NCBI GenBank assembly: GCA_021413865.1
Contig: JAIOPN010000007.1
Coordinates: forward strand, 45,883-109,882
From: Planctomycetota bacterium
GTDB lineage: Bacteria > Planctomycetota > Phycisphaerae > Phycisphaerales > Phycisphaeraceae
Direction of reading: 5' to 3'
Length of the DNA stretch: 64,000 nucleotides
Below the pieces are notes generated by a model. The model made no database searches. It was not told the origin of the DNA and saw only the letters and a program-made list of their open reading frames with translations. Positions 36,149 through 45,335 of this stretch are shown here, piece by piece; positions within the stretch are counted from its first letter, which is position 1, and each line of letters starts with the position of its first letter. Position numbers and translations under genes: made by a program.

Positions 36149-37657
36149 TTACTTCAACCGCTCTTTCCACGCCTTCAACTGCTCCGCGAACCCGCTCACG
36201 CCGGCGTTGCCGTAGGTGCGGTAGCGTTTGACAACGTTTTCGGGGCCCAACCAATCATAGACGTCGTTCGCGCAGACCTTGGGCTGCGACGCCGCCGCGC
36301 AGGCGGCGTTGAAATCGTCCAGCGTAAGTTGCCCGAGCTTGTGATACCCGCGTGACTCGCACGAGCGCACCAATGCACCGACAACCTGATGTGCGGTGCG
36401 GAACGGTACCCCCTTGGTCACGAGGTATTCCGCCAGGCTTGTCGCGTCGAGGAATCCGCGGTCGAGCCCCTGGGCGATCTTTGCCTCGTTGAACTTCGTG
36501 GTGGCGACGATGCGGGCCGCCATCTCGATACTATCGGACACGATGTCGTAGGCCGCGAAGACGTGGCGCTTGTCCTCCTGCAGATCGCGGTTGTAGCCGA
36601 TCGGCAAGCCCTTGAGGATCGTGAGCAGCGCGACCAGGTGGCCGTACACGTTCCCGCACCGCCCGCGGATCAGCTCGAGCATGTCCGGGTTGCGCTTCTG
36701 CGGCATCATCGACGAGCCGGTGGTGTAGCGGTTGTCGAGCGTGATGAAGGAAAACTCGGTGGAGGCGTAGATGATCCACTGCTCGGCCCAGCGGGAGAGC
36801 GTCATGGCGGTCATGGCCAGGGCGTAGAGGAAATCGCAGGCCATGTCGCGTGAGGCGGTGCCGTCGATGGAACTGCGGGTCAGATCCGGCTTGTCGAAGT
36901 CATCCAACAAATTGGCTCGCTCTGCAAACCAAGCGGTTTCTTTGCGGTCGATGCCGAGGGACGAGCCGGCAATCGCCCCCGAGCCAAGCGGGAACTCAAG
37001 GAGCTCATAGAGCGCATCGAAGCGATCCAGAGAGCGACTGAACGCCTGTGCCCAGGCGATGAGTTCACCGCCGACTACGATCGGCTGCGCTCTCTGAAGG
37101 TGTGTGTAGGCGGGCATCACGATGCCGCCATCTCGCTCGGCGAGCGTAAAAAGCGCACGGAACAGAGGACTGAATTTCTTGCCGAGGCCCCATATGCTGT
37201 CGCGAATCCAGAACATGAGGTCCGCCGCCACCTGGTCGTTCCGGCTCCGCCCCGTGTGCAACTTTCTTCCCGCGTCGCCGATCTTCTCGATCAGCGCCGC
37301 CTCGATGCACATGTGCACGTCTTCAAGCTCGACCTTCCACCCGGGCCACGCCGCGCCGTAATCCGCGCCGGCCGCTTCAATCTCTTTCCCGATCTCACTC
37401 AACCCGCGCTCGATCTCTTTCAGCTCCTTTGGTTTGATAAGTCCGACCACGTTCAACATGCGGGCGTGTACGATCGATCCCGCGATGTCGTGCTTGTACA
37501 ACCGCCGATCGTAGGAGAGCGATTCGACGAACCGCGCCGCCAGCGGGTCGGACGCGGAGCCCTCGCCGGACTTGGCGTGCTCCCAGGGCTTTGCGGCCGG
37601 GGCGGGCGTTCGAGGTTTCGCGGGGGCGGTCTTCGCGGGCTTGTTTTTGCGTGCCAT
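36149..37657 (-). CDS. argH: Argininosuccinate lyase
   Basis: Splits argininosuccinate to arginine and fumarate, the last step of arginine synthesis. The fumarase-superfamily signature GSSMMPQKRNPD (about 312-323) with its catalytic Ser is intact, and HTGRSRNDQ lies near 133. The product (502 residues) is about 40 longer than most homologues, because of a Lys/Ala/Pro-rich N-terminal stretch (MARKNKPAKTAPAKPRTPAP) with no known role; a later start is possible. argG is not adjacent. Confidence 0.97.
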   Translation of the reverse strand: MARKNKPAKTAPAKPRTPAPAAKPWEHAKSGEGSASDPLAARFVESLSYDRRLYKHDIAGSIVHARMLNVVGLIKPKELKEIERGLSEIGKEIEAAGADYGAAWPGWKVELEDVHMCIEAALIEKIGDAGRKLHTGRSRNDQVAADLMFWIRDSIWGLGKKFSPLFRALFTLAERDGGIVMPAYTHLQRAQPIVVGGELIAWAQAFSRSLDRFDALYELLEFPLGSGAIAGSSLGIDRKETAWFAERANLLDDFDKPDLTRSSIDGTASRDMACDFLYALAMTAMTLSRWAEQWIIYASTEFSFITLDNRYTTGSSMMPQKRNPDMLELIRGRCGNVYGHLVALLTILKGLPIGYNRDLQEDKRHVFAAYDIVSDSIEMAARIVATTKFNEAKIAQGLDRGFLDATSLAEYLVTKGVPFRTAHQVVGALVRSCESRGYHKLGQLTLDDFNAACAAASQPKVCANDVYDWLGPENVVKRYRTYGNAGVSGFAEQLKAWKERLK

Positions 37658-37696
37658 CGGGGCAGTTTACCACGGCAGCGCGGGGGTGATTCTCCG

Positions 37697-37810
37697 CCCA
37701 TAGCCCCCGGCTCGGCCGGGGGGTTCCGCGAGCAATCACCGGCAACTGCAAGCGCCGCGCGGGTACGTTGATCTAACGAAGAACCCCCCGGCCGAGCCGG
37801 GGGCTATGGG
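37697..37810. repeat. Palindromic element, family C (copy 1)
   Basis: Perfect 30-nt arms (37697-37726 and 37781-37810), core CCATAGCCCCCGGCT. They enclose a 54-nt interior containing ATCACCGGCAACTG and TACGTTGAT. The same interior is found in copy 2 at 39196-39307. The element lies between argH and the receiver-GAF gene. Confidence 0.92.
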
Positions 37811-37872
37811 AAAAACACAAAGGCCGCGGGTGTAGGCCGCGGCCTTTGTGCATACGAAGAGATGTACGGCTT

Positions 37873-38997
37873 TCAGGCCGCCAGGCCGCCCGTGCCGAAG
37901 TCCGTTTCCGAGCTGTCGTCGGCGTCGGGGATGTGGCGGTGGTGGATGCGGATGAGCTTGTGCAGGTACTCGCCCAGGATCGGCCCGATCGCGGCGCAGG
38001 TCTCAAGCACCACGGGGCTGAACGGGTTGGCGTGGTCGCGGAAAACCGTGACGGCGGCGAGCGTCTCGCCCTTGTGGCGGCAGGCGAAGGCCACGACGTG
38101 GCTGTCCGCCAGGTAGGCGGCGTCATCGCCGATCCATTTCGACAGCGTCTCGTTGTCGGTGACGTGCACCACGCCCGCGCCTTCGTGGTCGGCGAGCTTG
38201 GGCGCCACCACGTCCGCCAGGTGCTGGAGCAGCACGTCGGCGGACTCGCTGGTGCAGTCGTAGTTCACGTAGCCGCCCAGTGAGTATTCATCGCCGGTCG
38301 TGGGCAGGAAGATCGCCGCATTGGTCGGGCCGGCCTTCTGGAGGATGAACTCCAGCGTCTTGCGGAGCATGCTCTCGAGGTCCAGGTCGTTCTTGACCAA
38401 CACGGTGAACTCACTCGTTTGCATCGCTTGGTTCATCTGCGTGGCCAGTTCCTGATAGGCGTTGACGAGGTCGTTGCAGATCACGTCCACCTGCTTGGCG
38501 ACGTCTTCACGGGCCTGGTTGAGTTTCTTGCAGATGCGGCGGAGCCGCTCGATACGCTGCTGCGAGAGGCGTTGCAGCCGCTGGCGGTCGATGGCTTGGC
38601 GGACGCGGGCGTCGAGCTCGGAAAAATCCAGCGGAAGCGTGAGGATGTCGCTGAACCCGGCGCGGACGGCGGCGATGGCGTCGGTCGCCGAGGGCTTATC
38701 GCTCAGAAGGATCGCCTGGCCGCGCGTCTTGCCGCGGTTGAGCTGGTCGGCCAGCTCCATGCCGTCGCCGTCGGGCAGTTGACGGGCGACCAGCGCCAGG
38801 TCGATGCCGCGCGTGGCTTCGCGCCGGGCATCGGCGAGAGAGGCGGCGGTAATGATGGTGACGCCCGGCCCGCGCAGACGGTCCGTGAGCGTGCGGCGCA
38901 GGCGCGCCTCGGGCTCGACCAGCAGCACGGTGAAGTCCGGGTCGCCGACGGGCAGCCCGCTGGCTCGCGTCGGCTTGTGGGCGTTCTTTCGTGGCAC
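37873..38997 (-). CDS. Degenerate receiver-domain protein with GAF domain
   Basis: 374 residues from a GTG at 38997 (MPRKNAHKPT), with GGAGG about 5 nt upstream; a much longer frame to 39594 crosses a repeat and is not supported. Residues 22-135 are a receiver fold, but the phosphorylation site has gone. The aspartate position reads Ala71 (ALVARQLPDGDG), the acidic pair reads VEPE (Glu28/Glu30) and the conserved Lys reads Leu121 (ILTLPLD). A coiled-coil-like linker (about 135-195) leads to a GAF-type domain. This looks like a phosphorylation-independent output or scaffold protein. It is flanked on both sides by family C palindromes. Confidence 0.82.
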   Translation of the reverse strand: MPRKNAHKPTRASGLPVGDPDFTVLLVEPEARLRRTLTDRLRGPGVTIITAASLADARREATRGIDLALVARQLPDGDGMELADQLNRGKTRGQAILLSDKPSATDAIAAVRAGFSDILTLPLDFSELDARVRQAIDRQRLQRLSQQRIERLRRICKKLNQAREDVAKQVDVICNDLVNAYQELATQMNQAMQTSEFTVLVKNDLDLESMLRKTLEFILQKAGPTNAAIFLPTTGDEYSLGGYVNYDCTSESADVLLQHLADVVAPKLADHEGAGVVHVTDNETLSKWIGDDAAYLADSHVVAFACRHKGETLAAVTVFRDHANPFSPVVLETCAAIGPILGEYLHKLIRIHHRHIPDADDSSETDFGTGGLAA

Positions 38998-39195
38998 TGC
39001 TTCCTCCCCTGCGTCCCGTTGCGTGCCCGTCGGCCGCCGACATGGGCGGTCTCGGGCATCCTCCGCCTGATGTATCGGCGGATGTCTTGCGGGAGTTAGG
39101 TCCCGCACCACGCGGTCGAACGCGGGGTGTTCAAATGGTCCGGATGTAACGTCTGGAGGGTTGTGGAAAAGTCGGGGCGCACGTTGGGAAATGGC

Positions 39196-39307
39196 CCATA
39201 GCCCCCGGCTCCGCCGGGGGGTTCCGCGGGCGATCACCGGCAACTGTAAACACCACGCGCGTACGTTGATCCAACAAAGAACCCCCCGGCGAAGCCGGGG
39301 GCTATGG
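39196..39307. repeat. Palindromic element, family C (copy 2)
   Basis: 29-nt arms (39196-39224 and 39279-39307) with one mismatch, 112 bp in all. The interior is closely similar to that of copy 1 at 37697. It lies between the receiver-GAF gene and the HDOD-kinase gene. Confidence 0.92.
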
Positions 39308-39335
39308 AACGGAAAATCGCGGTTAAGGTTTGCCG

Positions 39336-41594
39336 TTATTCGAGCGGCAGGATCAGCGTGGCGATCGTCCCCTGCGTGGGCGTGCTGCGGAGGTCGATCC
39401 AGCCGTTGTGGGCGGAGACGAGCTGCTGGGCGCGGGGCAGGCCCATGCCGACGCGGCGGCCGGCGGGCTTGGCGCTGAAGAAGGGGTCCATCGCGTGGGC
39501 GAGCGTGTGCGCGTCCATGCCCACGCCGTCGTCGATCACCTGGATGACCAGCCGCCGCTCGTTCTCGTCCGCCTGCGCGGTGACGTGGACCCACGTGCGC
39601 GGGTGCGCCTGGATGGCGTTGTGGATCAGCTCCGCCACCGCCGACTGGATCATCTCCGGGTCCACCTTCATGGCGGGGAGCTGGTTCTTGATCTTGAGGT
39701 CGAGGGTGACGGTCGCCGCGGCCTCGCCCAGGTCGGTGCGGACGCGCTTGAGCGTCTCGTCGAGCAGCGCGCCGATGTTGGTCGGCTTGCGGACGGGCTG
39801 CGTGGGCGTGGCGAACTGTTTGAGCGAGGTGATCAGGTCGCTGAGCCGGTGCGCCTGCTCACAGATGGTCTGGGCTGCCTTCTGCTCCTTGGAGCCGCCG
39901 GGGAGCGCCATGGCGAGTATCTGCCCGCGGCCCGAGATCACCGCCAGGGGGTTGTTCATCTCGTGCGCGGCGCCGGCGGCCATCTCGCCCAGCCGCGCCA
40001 GGGATTCACTGTGCAGCAGCCGGTCGTGCGCCTCGGCCAGGGCGCGGTTGGCGTCCGCAAGCTCTTCGCCCAACCGCTTGGCGCCCTCGTGCTGCCCGGC
40101 GGCGGCGATCGAGGCCCCCCAGGTGTGCGCCAGGGCGGACAGTTCCTTCCACGGCGGGAGAGCGGGTCGGTCGTGCAGCAGCAACGCAGCGGTGCCCCAG
40201 CCGCAGCTCAGCGGCAACACGCGCACCTCGCGCAGGTCCGGCACGTCGGCGAGTTGATCGGCGATCCACGGCACAATGCCCATCAAATTAAGCGACGACG
40301 GCTCGGTGGCGTCGGCCTGCGTGAGGTCGGGCACGTGCGCGGGCGGGTCGATGATGTTCGACCGTGCGGGCCGGCCCTGGCCGTCGTATTGCGAGAGCAG
40401 CCAGGTCTGTCCCCCGTCGCCGGGGTTCGCCTGGTGGAGCAGCGCGTAGAAGCCCTCCCCCAGCACCGAAGCGGCGTTGACGGCGACCTGGTTCATCACG
40501 TCCTCCACCGTCCGTCCCGGCACGGAGGCGGCGTGGAAGGCGGTGATCGCGTCGAGGATCGTCGTCTGCCGCGCGGCTGTCCGGCTGCGGCGCTCCAGCG
40601 CGGCGTTGAGCCGGCCGAGCACCTGATTCGCCTGCTGGATGGATTGCAGGAAGAGCTCGCGCGACGGCCGCTCGTCCAGCCCCAGCACCGAGGCGCGGCG
40701 CTCGACCTCCTCGTGCAGCCTGGCGACGGCCTTATCAACCTTCGCCGGATCGAGACCGATCTGCGAAGCCAATTCGGCGTGGTTGTGCTTGAAGACGAAG
40801 TTGCCCGAGAAGCCCAGGTGGTGCTGGCGGACGATGAGGTCCGCCAGGCTGATCAGCCCGACGAGTTTGCGGTGGTCGAGCCTGGGGAGCGATTCCCACG
40901 ATGAGCCGTGCAGCCAGATGCAGTCCTGGAGCCGGTGCGGGAGCTGCCACTGCTCGGCGAGGCGTTTGCCGGCGGTGTGGTGGTCCAGGCCGATGATGCG
41001 GCGCTCGAACTCGGCGATGTTGCCCTGGTTGTGCTCGGTCAATTCGATGACGCGGGCGAAGCTCTTGGGCAGCACGTGGTCCAGCGCGAGCTTGCCGATG
41101 TCGTGCAGCAGCCCGGCGACGAATGCCTCGGCGGGCGGGAGCTCGCGCGAGTCCCCGTGGGCCGCGGCGATCAACTCGGCGGCGACCGCAACCGCGAGGC
41201 AGTGACGCCAGAACCCCGCGCGGTCGAAGCGGTCCGCCGACGCATCCTCACCCGCGTCGTCGTCCTGGTTCAGCTTGCTGTTGGGGCCGTAGGTCTCAAA
41301 CACCTTCACCGAGAGCACCGCGGTGCGGATGGCGTTGAAGCCCAGCAGGACGACGGCCTTATCGACCGTCACCACTTCCTCGCGCACGCCGCGGTCCGCC
41401 TGGCGGGAGAGCGCGAGCACCTTGGCGGTCAGCGCCGGGTCGGCGCGCACGACCTCCACCACCTCGCGGGCGTTGGAGTCGTCGCTGGACGTGAGTTGGA
41501 GCAATCGTATCGCCACGGCCGGCAAAGTCGGCAGCGACTCGATCTGCCTGAGGATCAACTCGATGCGACGGGTCTTGGAGGCGTCGTTGGGCAT
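39336..41594 (-). CDS. HDOD-domain sensor histidine kinase
   Basis: 752 residues. The N-terminal HDOD domain (about 10-215: PTLPAVAIRLLQL, then LLHDIGKLALDHV with HDIGK at 164-168) is related to c-di-GMP and nucleotide phosphohydrolases. It is followed by an uncharacterised segment, partly GAF-like (about 340-500), and a full kinase core: GAAHEMNNPLAVISGRGQ with His544, IDDGVGMD and VGMGLPRA. There is no membrane segment. It lies 25 nt downstream of a gene for an HTH-receiver regulator on the same strand, so the pair is probably a two-component system. A stress or nucleotide signal is possible; the input is unknown. Confidence 0.92.
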   Translation of the reverse strand: MPNDASKTRRIELILRQIESLPTLPAVAIRLLQLTSSDDSNAREVVEVVRADPALTAKVLALSRQADRGVREEVVTVDKAVVLLGFNAIRTAVLSVKVFETYGPNSKLNQDDDAGEDASADRFDRAGFWRHCLAVAVAAELIAAAHGDSRELPPAEAFVAGLLHDIGKLALDHVLPKSFARVIELTEHNQGNIAEFERRIIGLDHHTAGKRLAEQWQLPHRLQDCIWLHGSSWESLPRLDHRKLVGLISLADLIVRQHHLGFSGNFVFKHNHAELASQIGLDPAKVDKAVARLHEEVERRASVLGLDERPSRELFLQSIQQANQVLGRLNAALERRSRTAARQTTILDAITAFHAASVPGRTVEDVMNQVAVNAASVLGEGFYALLHQANPGDGGQTWLLSQYDGQGRPARSNIIDPPAHVPDLTQADATEPSSLNLMGIVPWIADQLADVPDLREVRVLPLSCGWGTAALLLHDRPALPPWKELSALAHTWGASIAAAGQHEGAKRLGEELADANRALAEAHDRLLHSESLARLGEMAAGAAHEMNNPLAVISGRGQILAMALPGGSKEQKAAQTICEQAHRLSDLITSLKQFATPTQPVRKPTNIGALLDETLKRVRTDLGEAAATVTLDLKIKNQLPAMKVDPEMIQSAVAELIHNAIQAHPRTWVHVTAQADENERRLVIQVIDDGVGMDAHTLAHAMDPFFSAKPAGRRVGMGLPRAQQLVSAHNGWIDLRSTPTQGTIATLILPLE

Positions 41595-41619
41595 GGGGAT
41601 GACATCAACGACACGTTCC

Positions 41620-42210
41620 TCACACCGTCAGCAGTTCGGTGATCCGGGCCAGGAGCTTCTCGATGTTGAACGGCTTCTTGACGAACTCGTCGGCGCCAGC
41701 CTGCAGCAGGTCGTCGATCTCCTCCTGGTTCACCACGCCCGAGACGATGATGATCTTCATCGACGCCAGGGCGGGGTTCTGCCGCACGGTCCGGCAGACG
41801 ACGTTGCCGTTCACGTCGGGGAGCATGTAGTCGAGGATCATCAGGTCGGGGCGGAACTGCTCGGTGAGCATGCCCGCGTCGTACCCGGTCGCGGCGGTCT
41901 TGACCTCGAAGCGGTCGTCACGCGCGAAGACGTCGGTGAAGAGCTCGAGGATCTGCTCGTCGTCATCGACGATGAGGATGCGGCGCTTGCCGCCCTCGAG
42001 GATATCGGTGGGGATGCCGTTCTCGCGCATGAAGCGCACGAGTTCCTCGCGCGGGATGCGGCGGAACTTGCTGCCGGGCACGCGGAAGCCGTGCAGCCGG
42101 CCGCTGTCGAAGCAGCGAATGATGGTCTGCTGGGAGATCTTGCAGATCTCCGCCGCCTCGCCGGTGGTGAAGATCTGTTTGGAGCTCAGGTCGCTTGTTT
42201 CGTTGGCCAT
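41620..42210 (-). CDS. Response regulator with N-terminal excisionase-type HTH
   Basis: 196 residues. The DNA-binding domain comes first: FTTGEAAEICKISQQTIIRC and GRLHGFRVPGSKFRRIPREE (about 14-57) is a MerR/excisionase-like HTH_17 domain. An intact receiver follows (VDDDEQ at 81-86, phospho-Asp127 in DLMILDYMLPDVNG, Lys179 in FVKKP). Most response regulators have the opposite order. GGGAAG lies about 6 nt before the ATG at 42210. It is the first gene of a unit with the HDOD-kinase 25 nt downstream, its probable phosphodonor. Confidence 0.93.
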   Translation of the reverse strand: MANETSDLSSKQIFTTGEAAEICKISQQTIIRCFDSGRLHGFRVPGSKFRRIPREELVRFMRENGIPTDILEGGKRRILIVDDDEQILELFTDVFARDDRFEVKTAATGYDAGMLTEQFRPDLMILDYMLPDVNGNVVCRTVRQNPALASMKIIIVSGVVNQEEIDDLLQAGADEFVKKPFNIEKLLARITELLTV

Positions 42211-42441
42211 GGTCACTTCCCTTTCCCGTCCCGCCGCCTCAAGATGCCCCGGACCGACACCCCGGAATTTACCCAATCCTCCCAGATTTCCATCGACTGA
42301 TGCGGCACCCCACTTGACCATGGGGATGGTCTCGATACCCGGATTTCAAACGAGATAACGCCGGCCTGGATATCGGACGTGCTCCGCCCTATCCCACCCT
42401 CCGGAAACGGCCACCGTCGATATGTGCCGCGCCACCGCCGG

Positions 42442-43083
42442 TCACTTGAGCTCGACCGACCAGTAGGCGTTGTCGAGAAATGTACGCCAGCTCGCGTACT
42501 TGTCCGTGCCCAGCCTCAGGCTGATCACCGGGTTGCGCCGCGGCTTGACCGGCCGACGCACCAATGTCATGTGCGCCTGCTCGGGCGTCCGGCCGCCCTT
42601 GCGCGTGTTGCAGCGGACGCAGCAGCATACGAGGTTGTCCCACATGCTCGTCCCGCCCTGGCTGCGCGGCAGCACATGGTCCAGACTCAGCTCCGATGTG
42701 GGGAAGTGCTTGCCGCAGTACTGGCAGACGTTCTTGTCCCGTGCGAAAATGTTACGCCGGTTCAGCTTCACGTCCTGCCGGGGCAGGCGGTCATAGCCGA
42801 GCAGGCGGATCACCTTGGGAACCGCCAGGTGCATCCGCACGGTGCGCACCCACTCGTAATGCTGGTTGTCGAACCGGGCGCGGGCCGTGCTCAGCTCGGC
42901 CCAGGAATCGAAATTGAACGAGGTGTACTGCCCGTCGTTGACGTGGACGACTTCGGCCAGGTCGCGCACCACCAGCGAAAACGCGCGGCGGGCGTCCGTG
43001 ACGCGCACCGCCATCCACAGGCGGTTGAGCACCAGAACATGGGCATTCAGACTGGAGGCAGTCGCTTCCATTGCAACCATCAT
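42442..43083 (-). CDS. HNH endonuclease-like protein
   Basis: 213 residues. The HNH domain is clear: CQYCGKHF (CxxC) near 119, LSLDHVLPRSQGGTSMWDNL with the catalytic HV and Asn, and CVRCNTRKGG (CxxC). The N-terminal 110 residues (ALVLNRLWMAVRVTDARRAF-like) are shared with a bacterial family often found as single genes in planctomycetes and cyanobacteria. No methylase, intein or phage gene is nearby, so a restriction role is not supported. Several Met codons at the N-terminus make the exact start uncertain. Confidence 0.85.
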   Translation of the reverse strand: MMVAMEATASSLNAHVLVLNRLWMAVRVTDARRAFSLVVRDLAEVVHVNDGQYTSFNFDSWAELSTARARFDNQHYEWVRTVRMHLAVPKVIRLLGYDRLPRQDVKLNRRNIFARDKNVCQYCGKHFPTSELSLDHVLPRSQGGTSMWDNLVCCCVRCNTRKGGRTPEQAHMTLVRRPVKPRRNPVISLRLGTDKYASWRTFLDNAYWSVELK

Positions 43084-43216
43084 CCCAGGAAAGGGGTTAG
43101 CCCGATAAGCACGAAGATGCTAGCTACCCCAACCCCTGATTGCAACGGTAAATTGCCCTCCGCGGGACGGGAACCGCACGCCCGGCCGCTCTCGAGCGGG
43201 GACGACCCGATGCCCC

Positions 43217-45268
43217 CTACTTCGTCTCCGCCTCATCGGTGAACTTGATCACGACGTAGGTGATGTCGTCGTCGTTCGCGCGGGCGCCGCAGAAGGCCTG
43301 GAGTGCCTGGTAGATCGCGGCGTCGATGGCGGCGGCGTCGAGGTGCGCGGCCGCGGCGAGCGCCTCGCTGACGCGCCGCTTGCCGAACTCCTCTCCCGCT
43401 TCGTTTTTGGATTCCCACAGGCCGTCGGTGCCGACGACCATCACCATGCCGGGCCGGAGCCCGCGGAAGGTCTGTTCCTCGTAGGTCTCGCTGTCCAGTA
43501 CGCCCAGGGGCAGGCCGCCGCCCTCCTGCGCCATCGTCAGGCCGCCCGCCGGGTCGTAGAGAAGCGGGACATCGTGCCCCGCCGACGCCCAGCGCATCGT
43601 GTGCGTCCTCGTGTCGACCACGCCCAGGAACATGGTCATGAAGCGCCGCCCGCCGGTGTCCTCGACGAGCAGCTTGTTCACGTGGGTGAGCAGCTCGCTG
43701 AGCGAACCCTGCACGCGGGTGTGGGAGCGGAGGATGCCGCGCGCCGTGGCCATGAGCATGGCGGCGGCGATGCCGTGCCCCATGACGTCGCCCAGGGCGA
43801 TTACCAGGCTGTGCGGCCCCAGGCCCGTGATGTCCAGGTAGTCGTAGTAATCGCCGCCGGTCTCGTCGCAGTACTTTGACCGCGCGGCGACGTCCACACC
43901 CTTGACCACCGGCCGCTTGGTCGGGAGCAGGCTCTGCTGCACCTCCATCGCCAGGCTCAGCGCGTGGCGCAGCCGCATGCGGTCCTTGAGCCCGTCGGCC
44001 ATGTCGTTGAGCGCGGTGGACAATTGCAGCATCTCGCGGTTGTCGTGGCGGACGAGCCTCGCATCAAGGTCGCCGCCACCGACGCGCCGGGCGTGTTCGA
44101 CGACGGCGAGGATCGGCCGCGCGAGCCACACCGCCAGCAACATGCCCGCGACCAGCGCCGCCGCCACCGCCACGGTCGCCACCGCCAAGGCGCGGCGCCG
44201 GCTGTGGCGCACCTCGGCCAGGAAGTCGTTCTCCGGCACGAGCGTCACGATCAGCCAGTCGAGGTTGCGCCCGTGGTGGAAGGGTGAGACCACGAGTTCG
44301 ACCGGTTCACCCGCCAGTCTCACCGCCGCGCGGTTTACGCCATCGATCGTCTTGAGCGGCGTGAAGCGATGCTCCAGCTCCGTTGCCGCGGCGGCGATCT
44401 GTGCATCGCCCGCCTCGCGCGCGGGCAGCCTGCCTAACCCGTCCTTCATGCACGAGAGCCCCACGCTCGTCGCCACCAGGTTGCCGTTGCGTTCGATGAT
44501 GAACGCCTTGCCGGTCTTGCCCACTTTCAGCCGCGACAGGAACGCCGAGATGTCCGCCAGCGTCAGCTCGCAGTTGATCACACCCTGGATTTCCCCGGTC
44601 TCGCCACGGTACGGCTCGACGTATGACACACCGAGCGTCTCGCCCTTGCCGTTGCGGACCCAGACGTACACGTCGCCCCATGTCGGCCCGCCCGCTTCCA
44701 TCGCGGCGCGGTACCACGGCCGGGCGGATGGCTCGTAGTCGAACGCACTGAGCGCCCCGCCGACCTGCTCGCCCGACGCGCTGAGCGTGAACTCGTTCAT
44801 CTTCGCGCCGGGCGCCGGTTTTATCGCGTATTCATACGTCTTCTCTCCCGGGTAACGGATGACCCACATCGCCTCGCCCGTGGCCTTGCCCAGCACGATG
44901 CTGCTCACGTCGGGGAAGATGCGCAGCGTCTCGAACACGGGCTTGCGGCTGCGCTGCGGGTCTCCCAGCGACATCTGCCCGTCGCGCAGGCGCAGCTTGT
45001 TGAGCTCGTTGATCGCCGGGGGCAGCGACATGAGGTGGGCGAGGTGCGACTCGATCCGCGCGTGGATCTGCCGCATGTTCTGGCCCGCCAGGTCGTTGGC
45101 CGTCTGTGTCGCGGTCGCGTGTCCCAGCAGCACCAGCACGCACGCCACCGCCAGCACCGGCGCCACGATGACGGCGGGGAGGACCCAGCGCAGGGAGAGC
45201 CTCGAACGCCAGGGCGCGCTCACCGCCGTTGATGCTTTCGCGGCGATCTGCTCGCGTGGAGGGGTCAT
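43217..45268 (-). CDS. Cache-HAMP PP2C (SpoIIE-type) protein phosphatase
   Basis: 683 residues from the ATG at 45268. One N-terminal membrane segment (WVLPAVIVAPVLAVACVLVL) and a second near 380-400 (LAVATVAVAAALVAGMLLAV) flank a periplasmic double-Cache-like sensor (YPGEKTYEYAIKPAPGAK; PWYRAAMEAGGPTWG). A HAMP linker follows, then a PP2C/SpoIIE phosphatase with ETGGDYYDYLDI, LGDVMGHGIAAAMLMATARG and VGTDGLWES, which hold the metal-binding aspartates. It would dephosphorylate an anti-anti-sigma factor or similar Ser/Thr-phosphoprotein in response to a periplasmic signal. No anti-sigma or STAS gene is adjacent. Confidence 0.92.
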   Translation of the reverse strand: MTPPREQIAAKASTAVSAPWRSRLSLRWVLPAVIVAPVLAVACVLVLLGHATATQTANDLAGQNMRQIHARIESHLAHLMSLPPAINELNKLRLRDGQMSLGDPQRSRKPVFETLRIFPDVSSIVLGKATGEAMWVIRYPGEKTYEYAIKPAPGAKMNEFTLSASGEQVGGALSAFDYEPSARPWYRAAMEAGGPTWGDVYVWVRNGKGETLGVSYVEPYRGETGEIQGVINCELTLADISAFLSRLKVGKTGKAFIIERNGNLVATSVGLSCMKDGLGRLPAREAGDAQIAAAATELEHRFTPLKTIDGVNRAAVRLAGEPVELVVSPFHHGRNLDWLIVTLVPENDFLAEVRHSRRRALAVATVAVAAALVAGMLLAVWLARPILAVVEHARRVGGGDLDARLVRHDNREMLQLSTALNDMADGLKDRMRLRHALSLAMEVQQSLLPTKRPVVKGVDVAARSKYCDETGGDYYDYLDITGLGPHSLVIALGDVMGHGIAAAMLMATARGILRSHTRVQGSLSELLTHVNKLLVEDTGGRRFMTMFLGVVDTRTHTMRWASAGHDVPLLYDPAGGLTMAQEGGGLPLGVLDSETYEEQTFRGLRPGMVMVVGTDGLWESKNEAGEEFGKRRVSEALAAAAHLDAAAIDAAIYQALQAFCGARANDDDITYVVIKFTDEAETK

Positions 45269-45335
45269 TCCGATTTTCCGCGGGAGTCGATTTGAATCAA
45301 TGCGAAATCGAGAATCGACGGTGCAAACGCCGGGT

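Noticed and set aside
38998..39594. Extension of the receiver-GAF protein upstream to 39594
   Set aside because: The extra frame crosses the 112-bp family C repeat and the end of the kinase gene; the GTG at 38997 has a good ribosome site.
42442..43083. Restriction-modification system around the HNH gene
   Set aside because: No methyltransferase, specificity or helicase gene is adjacent; the protein belongs to a common single-gene HNH family.
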